Both the position numbers and the translations under genes were made by a program. Source: Plotosus lineatus (taxonomy: Eukaryota > Chordata > Actinopteri > Siluriformes > Plotosidae). Taken from it: a stretch of 64,000 bases of DNA. The notes below the pieces were generated by a model. That model was not told where the DNA came from and made no database searches. It was given only the letters and a program-made list of their open reading frames with translations. The DNA is taken from the NCBI GenBank assembly GCA_024760905.1, contig CM045735.1:30166249-30230248 (forward strand), in the 5' to 3' direction. Below, in pieces: positions 52,939 through 63,608 of the stretch. Positions within the stretch are counted from its first letter, which is position 1. Each line of letters opens with the position of its first letter.

Positions 52939-53311
52939 GGGGGGGCAGTGGTGGTCTAGTGGTACAGGGCGCTGGATCACTGATCCAAAGGTTGAGGTTT
53001 CGAGTCCCACTCTCCACAAGGTTGTCACTGTCCCCCCCCCAGTGCAGCTAACTGGGTTATCAAAAGGCGGGCCATGTGTCTCACTGTCTATGATGTGAGG
53101 CATGTAAAAGAACCATTGCTGACTTTTGTAAAGAGTAGGCTGCAAAGTCATCAGCGTGTTTCTGTCCCTTGCTAAAAAAAAAGAAAAAAAAAAAGGGTTG
53201 TGACAGGAAGGGCATCCGACGTAAAAACCTCTGCCAAATCAAAATGTGCGAATCAGATGATTCACTGTGGCGACTCCCGAGTAAAAGGGAAAAAGCCGAA
53301 AGGAAGACAGA
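52939..53311 (+). mobile_element. tRNA-derived SINE, type B, full copy
   Basis: Head GGCAGTGGTGGTCTAGTGGT, an A-rich insertion at 53174-53194, then GGGTTGTGACAGGAAGGGCA and the RTE-like tail. It is flanked by CCTCAGTGAGGCAAAC (52923-52938) and CCTCAGTGAGGCGAAC (53312-53327). Confidence 0.92.
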
Positions 53312-53937
53312 CCTCAGTGAGGCGAACATTACCCCCTGACTCATGCCAGAGGGTGCTCGTGAGCCCAGTATCTTGCTTTGACTTGCAATGTTCTTTGTTT
53401 GTAGTTTATATTTCCTTCACAACCAACCTTAATAAAGTGGAGAATCACATTTTCAAGCCGAGAAAATGAATAAATCTGGACTTTCAGTCAAAACATGAAG
53501 TACTAACTACAGGAAGACCAATGTAGTTGGAATAAATGTTAACCTCGTATGAAATTGTGTAACAAATGCTGATGCGAGATATAAAACTAAACACATTGTC
53601 TGAAAAGAATATAAAATATTTTAACAATTACTAAAGGTATTACAATAGAAGGAAACATGGATTGCATTACATACCACATCAAAAACACTACACTGTGTGG
53701 ACAGTGTGGATTGCTTCCCTATTTTGTATTGACTTGATGTCTGATTTGATGCCTGCTGTCAATCAAATGGTGAATAATATGCTCTTTTTGAGTTCATTTG
53801 TATTTGTAAATATGACTCTAAGAATCAGTGCATAACAAGCTGTCAACCACACCACACATCACGGGTCCCAGAGGTAGTGAAATAACCACAAACTTCAAAG
53901 AGATTTCCACTCTCATACCTCACAGTTGGTATGAGGT

Positions 53938-53943
<6 letters not shown>

Positions 53944-54008
<65 letters not shown>
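53944..54008. repeat. (TA)n microsatellite
   Basis: About 65 bp of TA. Confidence 0.96.
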
Positions 54009-54009
<1 letters not shown>

Positions 54010-55535
54010 TATGAATGTACCAAAACAATCATGCCATTTCCCTGGTACTCCCGCCATGCAGGTAAGATTTGTTCAAAAACTGATTGCAGATGTATGCATG
54101 CCCACATTTACATTTGCACATTTTCTGCAGACCCAGGGATAAATTGTCTCAGGGCTTAATTTACTGGATCGGACATAAATGTCTCATTCCTTTGATTTGG
54201 GGGAAAATTAAGAACTTCTCCTGAATAGTTTTTGAAATAATCAAATAATTGCTCTATTTATAATCGCTGCCAGTGAACAAACAACACTCAATAAATTATG
54301 TTTAATTGTTTGTCTTGAAATGATCAATTAAATGATTAAAATCAATTTCATACATCATTTGAACAGAATAATCAATAACAACCTGAAATCTTTGTCAAAA
54401 TATTGCAACTTTAAACAAAACCGAGTTCCTGTCTGTTCTGTGGTGCTGATACTCGGCATCCAAGCTGATCCAACCAGTGTTTGATGGGTGATAAATCAGG
54501 CAAAATACACAAGTCATGAAATGCCTGGTGCTGATTTGATCAATGATCATCATACAACAGTGGAGACATGGTCAAGATTCCACTGCAGAATATGATGCAT
54601 TTTTCCCGAGCCTAATGTAGGCAAGACGACAACTTGTTAAATACACCTAATTCATTCTGATTATTGGGACCCCAAACAAACTTAGAGCTGTAAGAGTCGA
54701 GAACCAGCGCTCAAGCTGAGTGAAGTGTGACGGTGAGCACTGCTACTGTAAAGGAGTCATTGAGATGTTTAGGGTCACCGAAATAACTACACTCATTCTC
54801 AGATAGGATGGTCCCAAAAAATTACAAGTAAAATTGTGTTGTGTTTTCACTGGTAATGAGTCTATGTTCGAGTTACTCTGAATTGAAATGAGAAGAATTT
54901 TTAGGGGACAGTTTGTTTTGAACCAATTAAATGACCCAAATTAGAACTGCTTTTAACGACACATCAAATTCTGACTTTATTAATGTGGATGTTCTGGTGC
55001 AGAAGAAGCAAGCAGTTGTTCATACTTGATGTTCGCAGGACTAAATACAATTAAAATCAATGCTAAGGTTTAAGTGTCCTACCTGCACATTGTTTAATGT
55101 GCTGATGCTTGCGAGATGTTTCTCCCTCAGGATGGAGAGCGAGTTGTGTAGTGATAGCGGTACCTAAATTACTTTTAAAATGGCCCTAATTTCACCCAAA
55201 CCCCATTGTGCCCATATAAACACCCAGCCCACAGTTTTACTGATTTCTGTTGAAATAATGCCTTGTGCGGTGGTGTTGCCATGTTGAATCTTGTACTACT
55301 TTGAAATCTGGTGCAGAAGCATTTCGAACTCCCTTGGCTTTGCCATAGGTTTCTGCTATCGCTGAGGGTTGCTCCGAGTGGGCACTATTACTTTTTTGGA
55401 TCACGGCTGTTTAGAAATGAATAATTTAAAATAAGCATCAAGTTACCTAAAACAATTTTTCAAAGAAAAAATTCTTTTTGCATATTGAAATGCTTTCTTG
55501 AATATTAAAAGGTCTACACTTGGACACAGGAAGCC

Positions 55536-55536
<1 letters not shown>

Positions 55537-55567
<31 letters not shown>

Positions 55568-55572
55568 TAAAT
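55537..55572. repeat. (AAT)n trinucleotide microsatellite
   Basis: About 35 bp of AAT repeats. Confidence 0.93.
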
Positions 55573-56421
55573 AAATTTGTAAAAATTGTGATTACAATGC
55601 ACTGTCCTGGTTTGATTGCATATAAACACCGGTTCACCCCTGCCACTTTTTAGAATTTTTTTTTTTTCGAAAAGTCAACGCCACAATAGAGCTTAATGGA
55701 CCCAAGGCAATATTCTGGAAGCAGAATCAACCAGAACTACTCCAAGGGTATTCAGATAAGCTGTGGAGGGAAAAATGACTACAAGCAGGTTAAGTAGTCC
55801 ATTTTCTTATTTTATTCTTGTGTTAATACAATAAATATACAAAACTCAGACTACTCGACATGCAAATGCAGAGGGAGACAAGAGTGCATTTGTACAGTAC
55901 AATGAAATTATTCAGGACGACAGGCAACCACTCGTCAATTATTATTCATGTTATTATTATTATTCTTAATTTTTTTTTTTTTTTTTACAAAATATACAAA
56001 TATCCCTTAGATTTGCTCGAACAAACTTCGCATCACCACCTCAGTGTTTTAACTAATAATGTCATTGAGTTCAAAATCACAACTTAAAAACCACAATCCA
56101 ATGCCACGCACGCACACACAGGCTCATGGTAGTTCTTTCTACGGACTTTCCCATTTGATTCGCATTAATATAGAATAAACATTCAGATGCCATTTGTTGA
56201 AACGACGTTTTCTTAAAAAACAAAGGAAGAACAGCTGCAGCAGCTCATCTGGAGATGACAATTGGAAACTATACAATAGTTAAGGGGTGGGGGTGTCCAG
56301 GGACACAAGATTTTAAAACAAAAATATGAGCTAAATGTCAGAGTGATGTGTTCATGTGATTGTGTGCCAACATCCCAGTAAAAGTTTTAAAGTCAATACT
56401 GCAAAGAGGTGGCTAAAGCTA

Positions 56422-56423
<2 letters not shown>

Positions 56424-56468
<45 letters not shown>
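56424..56468. repeat. (CA)n microsatellite
   Basis: About 45 bp of CA. Confidence 0.95.
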
Positions 56469-56471
<3 letters not shown>

Positions 56472-56734
56472 TTGGTAGCTCTTATCAAATTATTTATCAG
56501 ACAGGTCTCGCTCTCTCGCAAAACACAGACGACCCAGAACCTTTGGAGTTGTTTCTCAGTGTTCAAGGCTACACGGTTGCATTAATTAATGAGAAATACA
56601 AAAACATGGTGTCTAAAACCTAACGTCCGTTTGGACAAAAACGATAAGATATAAACCTAAGTGAGATCACTTGCTGAAACAGCTTAAAACTCACTCAAAT
56701 TCAGTCAATACATCATTATTCACCATATCTATCT

Positions 56735-56735
56735 T

Positions 56736-56779
<44 letters not shown>
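56735..56779. repeat. (CT)n-(CA)n compound microsatellite
   Basis: About 16 bp of CT then about 29 bp of CA. Confidence 0.94.
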
Positions 56780-57597
56780 CGGAGTGCTAGCATGCGATAA
56801 TCTTTTCTCTAGTTTTCTGCATCTCTGAAGTATGCCAATAGAAAAACACAGGTGGCAGACCTCCACTGCAGATAGCGTTTTCTTCTTATCGAGGATTTCT
56901 CTTCTCCATGGCTCCCTAAAACTTGAGATACAGGACCTGGACCGAGGCTTAGCGAGCTTCTCAAGCATGTTTAAATCCAGCGCTTGTGTTTGTAGGTCAC
57001 TGGACAAGCTTGAGATGCGAAGTGAAGAAGCTTCAACTTATTTTCTGGAAAGTAGGAACGGTGAGTAAGGCAGAATCGGAGACTTAAAAAAAGCAACAGG
57101 AAAGCCACCTGAATCTCCCACTGGGTTCCCTAAGTGAGGGACATCCCAATTGGCCAATGAGGGGCAGGAATGAAATGCTTGTTTGTGTGACACATTAGTA
57201 GATTGTATTGATAGCGTTTCATTTGTCTGTTCACTCTGGATGTTTACAGGAAGTCAATAGATTATTTTCTAAGATCACTTCCTTTTTTTGTTAAACTGAG
57301 AAACACGAGTCAGCACAATCCGAACCAAGTGAAAAGTGAATGGAGTATGACAAGCATACTTATGTGCACACACACTCACACGATATCAGTGGAACAGCCA
57401 GTTGAGTGAAAGGGGGTAGAGTCTCAGTTAGCCAATGTCGTGAAGCGGGTTGATGAAAGGCCGGAGTCCGGGATCATCCACATCTGAAACAGGCTTAGAG
57501 ATGACTCACTCACAAGTTAAAGGAGTACAATAAGAAAGAATGAAAAAGGGGGGGAAGTGGGAGGAGCTTTAAGTTGGGCCTGCTCTTTCCTGGCCAG

Positions 57598-57747
57598 TTA
57601 GAATTGCTCTTTGAACGCTCCACGCGCAGCATTCGAGGCGGCATTAGCTGCTGCGGTTTGAACTGTTTTGTTAGACATGACTCCAGTGGCGAATTCCTGT
57701 TGGGCTTTCTCAAAGCTTGCACCAGTAGTCCGATACAGCCCATGGAC
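57598..57747 (-). CDS. scamp1: scamp1-like terminal exon
   Basis: 150 nt, 50 codons including TAA. It encodes [20 protein letters not shown] through [19 protein letters not shown] microsatellite (57750-57777) forms the end of the intron right at the acceptor. Confidence 0.92.
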   Translation of the reverse strand, partial: VHGLYRTTGASFEKAQQEFATGVMSNKTVQTAAANAASNAARGAFKEQF

Positions 57748-58277
57748 CTACACACACACACACACACACACACACACCATATTATAGAATGCTATTAATG
57801 TAATATGTATTACAGATGAACACAATGGTTAACTATTCTCAGGAGAAATAATAAACACACCCAGACTTGGGGGGGACGGGGGACGGGACACACACACACA
57901 TGTCAATAATCACACAAATTAGATTTAAATGACCCAATATTACAGGCAAACAGTTTTACCTTTTTAAACATGATGAGAGAGATGACAGCAGAGGCGGTGA
58001 ACAGAGCAGCAATCAGGATCATGATGATGCCAACAGGAATGCTTTTATTAAGCCCGGTCAGTGCTGAGATCCAACCACTGCACACACCCACAAACACACA
58101 ATGCACAACTCCATTGGAATAGGTTTCCTAAAATGAGATGACTACTCTAAGCATACTAAGCACAGGAATACCTGACACCCCAGCCTGTGATACCAATGGC
58201 CTGCATCACATGGACAAAGAACTGACAAATATAGATGAAGAAGAACACAAAGAACCGGAAAGAACTGTCACTCCTGC

Positions 58278-58322
<45 letters not shown>

Positions 58323-61254
58323 TAAATATGTCTTTGTTTAGTGATGTACAGTATCACTGCATTCTTGTTATTTTGTCTCATATGATACACAAGTTAAACA
58401 GAAAAGTACTTGATGCAAAGGATTGCTTAGTATTTTTCATCCAAAAATATTTTTACTTGTGTATTTGAACTGTGCCCTTGACCTTTGACCAGGCATCCCA
58501 GTAAGGTTTAGAAAAAAAATAGAGGAAACGGGTTGAGAAACAGAGGAAATTAGCTGGGGGTCAAGGGGGCCGCAGGGCCCCTTGCGGGGAACTGGGGCAG
58601 AGCATGTCATGTAAAAAAATCATGCAAATAAGTTAATCATTGTTTTGTAACATGCATAAACACTAAACAAAACCGCTTAAATAATCTAAAAAATACTAAA
58701 AAGGTTATTTCAGTGTAGATCAACAGACATAATCCAAGTATTACAGCCCTCTGGCTCGTCATTCATGTCTAACATAACTATGAAATAATTAGGAACTAAT
58801 TTGTAGAATGATCACATATCACAACAAACATTTGTGTTCAACTAGTGAGCATACCTGCACAAAGTTAGTATATTAATAGTATAACACTATAATTCAAAAT
58901 ATCACAACATTTACTCTGCACGAGTAAACAGTCTTACATTGTACTTATTGCATAAATTTATAAAAAGAGCGGAATTCCACCAAATCAGGGATCCCTGCCT
59001 TTGACCAACAGCCTTAAAATCTGTACCAGTTCATGGATATTGAGTAATCAATTTACCATTTTGCTAAGATGACCTCATGTGACTGTGACCTTTGACCTCA
59101 GAATCTGTATCAATTCACAGACCTCATGGATCAAAACCCAATAAGAAACTCAGAACACAGATGTTTGGACAGACGAACGCACAAATATGCAAAGACGCAT
59201 TGGATGAGGCAAACACAGAAAGCACCTGCAGCACCACAACAGTGGGTGGAAGCAGAATAAGTCTTTTTTAGAAAAATATCCCACCACAGCATAGATGTGA
59301 AACCTGAGGCCAACGGGCCAAGTCCGGCCAGCCTACTCATTTTATATTCTCGCAAAAGTATACAAAATACAGGGATCCCTCCCTTTCCACGGTTAATGGG
59401 GACCAAGAGCCAAGCTGATTTCCGCGAAGTAGGACCCCCCCCCCCCTCCGACTGACGTATACATACATGTATATGTGTATATAATATCAATAAATACATA
59501 TTCAACACTCTAAATGCTTATAATAACAATTAAACCTTCAAAAATAATGCAAAAGATGTAAATAAAATCTAAATATTCACACACATACAGACGCGCATAC
59601 GCATACACACACACATTTTTATGTGAGGTGCGCATCTGTGTGTGTGTGTGTGTAAGTACTTTTGATGGGGGGTTTGGGCGATGCACTGAAGCCGCACAAA
59701 GTAGCGTGGGATCACTGTATATCACGAATGCTTTGCATCACCGCACCCTGCGAGCGGCACACTCGGCAAAACAAATTCAGATAAGTCCAACTTGATTCAA
59801 CACTCGCAATAACTCTCAATGCTGTTCAGTTATAACAGCATAACAATAAACTCACTTTTTCAGTTCATTTCTCTTTCACAATTCAATCAAATGCTTCATC
59901 TTCAGTGTCTGAGTTTAATAGTTGGGCAAGTTGGACATAAAGCCTGGATCCCTCGATTATTTTTGATTATATTATATTATATTTTATTATCTAATATTTC
60001 CTCATGCATGAAGTCAGATCAACAGTGACGAAGATGAGAAGTCTTCCTGGGTCGTGACCTTATCTCAGCACGCCCCCTTAAAGAGACAGCGCATTGTGTT
60101 GATTACCGAACAAAGGTTATTACTCTTAAGGAGCTTGTATTAGTGTAATTTAAATTCAAGAAGGTTAACCCGAGGTCTCAGGACATCTGTAGCAGTGCTT
60201 TATCTCGGTATTTGGACATAAAGCCCAGATCCCTTTAACTTATGATCTGTTGACACCAATATCTAGAGGTTGGAGTTCTTCAATTAATCCACTGGAATGA
60301 TCGTAAGCTCTGAATTAGTTTGCTTCACTTGGGTTTTGACGGTGTCAGTGGGATGGAGTCGCACAGCCCCATCCACACATAAGGCACATCGGATTATAAA
60401 GGTGCACCAGCAGTTTTGTTTTGTTTGTTTGTTCGTTTCTTTACGATGAAAGGCTTTTATTAATTGCGCCTTATGGTCCGAAAAATACGGTAACCATGAC
60501 CATGAAATCTAATCTATCATCCTTCCACTTGGTGGCTGCAGTAAATTTGAAGTTCACAGCTGGTCATTCATGACCTAAGAAAGCCCATGTGCTGGCTTGT
60601 TGCTGTTAAGCATTGTCAGAAAATGCAGTTGAATAAAGGAAAACAAGTCAATTGCAGAAACTAATGATCTTGCCATACAGATTTCATAGTTACCATTGTA
60701 GAGTAAATGTTCTGGCATTATTAGGCCCTCAATCACTTTTAAATTTAATGATCTAGCTCTCCGTGAAAGTGAGTTTGACACTCTGGAACCATAGGTTGGT
60801 GTGATTCTGCTCCACCCAAAACGCTGATTATTTTCCAGTAATAGCGCAAGTACCGTTTCTTCAATTGTATAGACTTTTAATACAGTTGTACAACATCAAA
60901 ACAGAGTCATTCCCTCACAGGTCTATATTTCCATCTCCCTTGTGAATAAATAATTTTCAAATTACACCCTTTTTAATTTTATATTATGGTAAGGCTAAGC
61001 AGCATTGTTAAATTACCAAATATGTCAACAGAAAGTCCTGCAAAAAAACAAAAACAATTGACTCACTCTCTGTGTGTGTGTCTGTGTTAGTTACCTGAAT
61101 GCGCCATACAAAGGTCTGTACCAGCAGACGAATGAGCAAGGAGTGAAGAGCATGAACCACAGCATGGCCAGGCCAAAGTCAACACCACGTGTCGCATCTA
61201 CACAAAACCACGCTAAGCAGCCGAATATGTTCACAAATAGTGTTGCTGTGTGGA
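57598..61254 (-). CDS. scamp1: Secretory carrier membrane protein, SCAMP1-like (3' part only)
   Basis: Four-pass membrane protein of recycling vesicles. Four exons lie in the window: 61095-61254, 58172-58273, 57960-58077 and 57598-57747, in consistent phase with GT-AG junctions. Together they encode TM1 ([15 protein letters not shown]), TM2 plus the cytosolic E-peptide [13 protein letters not shown]3 ([20 protein letters not shown]), TM4 ([20 protein letters not shown]) and a tail with [20 protein letters not shown], ending GAFKEQF. The long tail with [19 protein letters not shown] matches SCAMP1 rather than SCAMP2, 4 or 5. The NPF-repeat N-terminal exons are not found up to 64000 and must lie beyond the window. 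The SCAMP call is firm; the paralogue (scamp1 versus a fish-specific duplicate) is less certain. Confidence 0.9.
57750..57777. repeat. (CA)n microsatellite at a scamp1 acceptor
   Basis: Read on the minus strand this is a (TG)n run that ends directly in the TAG of the last scamp1 acceptor, replacing the usual polypyrimidine tract. Confidence 0.92.
57960..58077 (-). CDS. scamp1: scamp1-like exon: TM4
   Basis: 118 nt, acceptor GTGTGCAG, donor GTAAAA. It encodes [20 protein letters not shown] through [12 protein letters not shown]. Confidence 0.93.
58172..58273 (-). CDS. scamp1: scamp1-like exon: TM3
   Basis: 102 nt, acceptor CCTGCAG, donor GTATTC. It encodes [20 protein letters not shown] through [13 protein letters not shown] microsatellite sits directly upstream of the acceptor. 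Confidence 0.9.
58280..58318. repeat. (GA)n microsatellite at a scamp1 acceptor
   Basis: Read on the minus strand it is (TC)n and so serves as the polypyrimidine tract of the TM3 exon acceptor. Confidence 0.94.
58990..59210 (+). repeat. Dispersed repeat with DR1 motif, scamp1 intron
   Basis: Relative of 25180-25400: GACTGTGACCTTTGACCTCA, AATCTGTATCAATTCACAGA, then GGACAGACGAACGCAC. The second block TTGACCTTTGACC at 58478-58490 may be another relic. Confidence 0.5.
59086..59098 (+). promoter_or_regulatory. Perfect DR1 nuclear-receptor motif in a scamp1 intron
   Basis: TGACCTTTGACCT is a direct repeat of the AGGTCA half-site with a one-base spacer (reverse strand), the DR1 form bound by HNF4, COUP-TF and PPAR/RXR. 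It sits in a dispersed repeat relic (58990-59210), so function is unproven. Confidence 0.35.
59370..59717. mobile_element. Tigger-type MITE, CAGGGATCCCTC family
   Basis: 348 bp with ends CAGGGATCCCTCCC and, inverted, CAGTGATCCCACGC, and TA at 59368-59369 and 59718-59719. It shares its inner AT-rich and TG-rich parts with 18689-19104. It lies in a scamp1 intron. Confidence 0.75.
59720..60377. other. scamp1 intron, unrecognised
   Basis: Repeated phrase ATAAAGCCTGGATCCCT (59937) / ATAAAGCCCAGATCCCT (60219) hints at a local duplication about 280 bp apart; no gene seen. Confidence 0.35.
60378..60493. mobile_element. Short MITE with ATACGGTA-type end
   Basis: Right end GCGCCTTATGGTCCGAAAAA then TACGGTA, left part AAGGCACATCGGATTATAAA. 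It resembles the terminal repeats of the pogo-type element at 61377-63606 but is diverged, and its left terminus is missing. Confidence 0.5.
61095..61254 (-). CDS. scamp1: scamp1-like exon: TM1, TM2 and E-peptide
   Basis: 160 nt, acceptor GTTCCAG, donor GTAACT. It encodes [20 protein letters not shown] through [13 protein letters not shown]. It needs a preceding exon ending in one base (T, giving Phe) that lies outside the window. Confidence 0.92.
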
Positions 61255-61689
61255 CTGGAACACAAACACACACAAACACACCAAATCTTCAACAAGAGAA
61301 CCAGAGCAAATCAAAGAAACCAGTGAGCCTCAAGTTCATCACATCGAGAACATCACTCCTGCCACAACCCAGTGTACCGTATCTTCCGGACTATAAGTCG
61401 CAACACCCCATAAAATGCACAACGAAGAAGAAAAAGACATGTATAAGTCACACAGGACTATAAGTCGCAGTTTTGGGGAGAAATTTATTTTATAAAATCA
61501 GCGACAAAGAACAGACATTTCTAGAAAGGAAAGAAACAGTAATCACAATAAAATGGAAAACAAGCTAAATACTTTATTATACTGTTAATGTAACATGAAT
61601 AAGTGGTGTGTTAACATAATGTATTAACAGTTAAGATAACTACAGTATGGCCTAAATAATATAACTAGTGTACTGAACTCTCATTCTCA

Positions 61690-62345
61690 CTAAAATCACC
61701 AAATCCACTGAATTCTTCATTCTCTGTGTCACTTCTGAACAACTACGCCAACTCCGGAAGTAGAGGGTGCGCTGCTTCTTCTTCTGTGCGGCTGTCGTCA
61801 GACTCGGCATCAGTCCCTGTTATTATTCCAGCTTTTCTGAATCCCGACAGTATGGTGTCAGTTGTCACTGAAGCCCGACTGCTTTGTTGATCCATCCAAT
61901 CACTTCCAGGAAAGTTGCATGGCGCATCCTCCCCGTTGCCGTGAAGCTGAGCTCCCGATCCATCATCCACTGCTCCCACTGCGGATGTAAAACTACCTTA
62001 AAGCGCCTGTTCAAAAAAAAGGTCAAGTGGCTGGAGTACTTTAAGCCTCGAGGGATGATGGCAGGGATGGTGTTAAAGCTTTAATTGATCTTTGAAAGTG
62101 CTCTTCCAGCGAGCGCGTTGTTCAAGCACCCATCTGTGAACTTGTTTCTCCAGCTCTGGCCATTGAGCCTTTAGCCCGCGATGATCTTTCTTGGTTTTCT
62201 TGATTGCACCGAGTGTCCTCTGCTCTTTTCCAGTCTCTCACAAGTTTCTCACTCAATCCATACTTTCTTCCTGCTGCTCGATTACTGTTTCTGGCTGCAT
62301 ACTGCACTACATGCAGCTTATAATCTGCAGAATATGATTTTCTTT
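61690..62345 (-). pseudogene. Pogo-family transposase: N- and C-terminal parts fused without catalytic core
   Basis: N-terminal Brinker-type DNA-binding domain: KRKSYSADYKLHVVQYAARN and RAAGRKYGLSEKLVRDWKRA (62340-62215). After a frameshift, WPELEKQVHRWVLEQRA, the start of the second DNA-binding part. At about 62085-62010 the sequence jumps to the C-terminal region QWEQWMMDRELSFTATGRMR, FLEVIGWINKAV and, in another frame, SVTTDTILSGFRKAGIITGT with the acidic tail. The DDE domain in between is absent, so this copy was non-autonomous even before its frameshifts. Confidence 0.8.
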
Positions 62346-62381
62346 TGGGGGCATTTGTGATCTACTTTAGTTGTCTTTATA

Positions 62382-63273
62382 CAGTAATACCTCAGCTACA
62401 ATGTGACTACCATGGCGAGTTTATCGCGAGCCTTTCCTGGCATACTGGCATTGCACGCGCACAAAAGTTTTTCTCCTTCGCGCTTGTGATTTTGTCACTT
62501 TTTCCTGTACTCTTATTTTTTTATTGTGCCTCACCCAGTGTCTCTAATATTGGTTGTAAGAAGGTGGTTCATGAATCAAAGCAGAGGAAACCAATTTCTC
62601 TTGAAATGAAGATAGAGATCAGAGCTGAACATGAAAAAGGAGTGGGCGTGCCCGACCTATGTCAGGAGTATGAGAAGTTCAGATACACTTATTGTTTATT
62701 CTTGTTTTATTATTAATGTTAATGTACATGTATTAATGGTGGGGCTGGTGGCATAGTGGTTAAGGTGCTGCGCTCATGATCGGGAGGTTGTGAGTTCGAA
62801 TCCCACTGAGACCCTCACTGTGCTAAGACCCCTGGGCAAGGTCTCAACCACAAGTGTGCCTCTGTTCACCCAGCAGTATAAATGGGTACCAGTAAAAAAA
62901 TTTCTGGGAAGGTAACCTGCGATGGACTAGCGTCCCATCCAGGGGGGAGTTGAACTCCTGGTCGCTTCACGCTATGGAAACCGGGGATAAGCACGGCCTG
63001 ATGAGCCACAAGGCTTGGGTGTAAAAACCCAACAGACTTTACCTTACCTACCTACATGTATTAATATTAAATGTTTATTGTTTTTACATGTTGATCTTGA
63101 ATATATTAGGTTGAATACACGTGTTTGTGTCAGGTTATGCGAGTTGGAGGGGGTTGGAACAGATGAATTGGTTTTCTGTATTTCTTACGGGAGTAATTGT
63201 CTCATCTAAAGAACGTTTTGGCTCACGAGCGCACCCTCAGAACGGATTAAATTCATTAGCTGAGGTATTACTG
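62382..63273 (+). mobile_element. Tigger-type element nested in the pogo-type transposon
   Basis: 892 bp with ends CAGTAATACCTCAGCTA in inverted orientation and TA at 62380-62381 and 63274-63275. Inside, 62555-62690 encodes SKQRKPISLEMKIEIRAEHE KGVGVPDLCQEY (split here for length), the CENP-B-type N terminus of a Tigger transposase. The rest of the transposase is missing. A type C SINE is inserted at 62738-63052. Confidence 0.85.
62738..63052 (+). mobile_element. tRNA-derived SINE, type C, nested in the Tigger element
   Basis: Head GGTGGCATAGTGGTTAAGGT, B box GAGTTCGAATCCC, tail AACCCAACAGACTTTACC. It is flanked by the 13 bp perfect repeat TACATGTATTAAT at 62725-62737 and 63053-63065. Confidence 0.92.
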
Positions 63274-63608
63274 TAAATTGATATTTACCGGTAGCCTAAA
63301 ATATATGCCTTCAGTTGTAAAGGAGTGATAGGAGGAGCAGATACCGGAACACAAGCCAAGAGTGCCCTCTTGCTGTCAATATGAAAAAAACAGATACGGG
63401 TTACTCTGGGGTGTATAATATAATATAAGATTAAAAAATGCAAAATAAAAGAAATAAGATATAAACATATGAAATAAGTAATATATAAAACAATGTATAA
63501 AATATATAAAAAAAAAAAAAAACCCCCGAAAGAGTCACTCTAGAGTATAAGTCGCACCTTCAGCCGAACTATAAAAAAAGTGCGACTTATAGTCCGGAAA
63601 ATACGGTA

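Larger units (their letters stand above)
53328..56735. other. Long gene-free region between LINE and scamp1 3' flank
   Basis: Contains microsatellites listed separately; otherwise no exon or defined transposon end recognised. Part of the right side may be scamp1 3' UTR, but no polyadenylation signal can be assigned with confidence. Confidence 0.35.
61377..63606 (-). mobile_element. Pogo-type DNA transposon, internally deleted, host of nested elements
   Basis: 2230 bp with terminal inverted repeats CCGTATCTTCCGGACTATAA (left) and, inverted at the right, CCGTATTTTCCGGACTATAA, then GTCGCA at both ends. TA flanks it at 61375-61376 and 63607-63608. It carries a pogo-type transposase relic (61690-62345) and is interrupted by a Tigger-type element at 62382-63273. 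It sits in the scamp1 intron upstream of exon 61095-61254. Confidence 0.85.
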
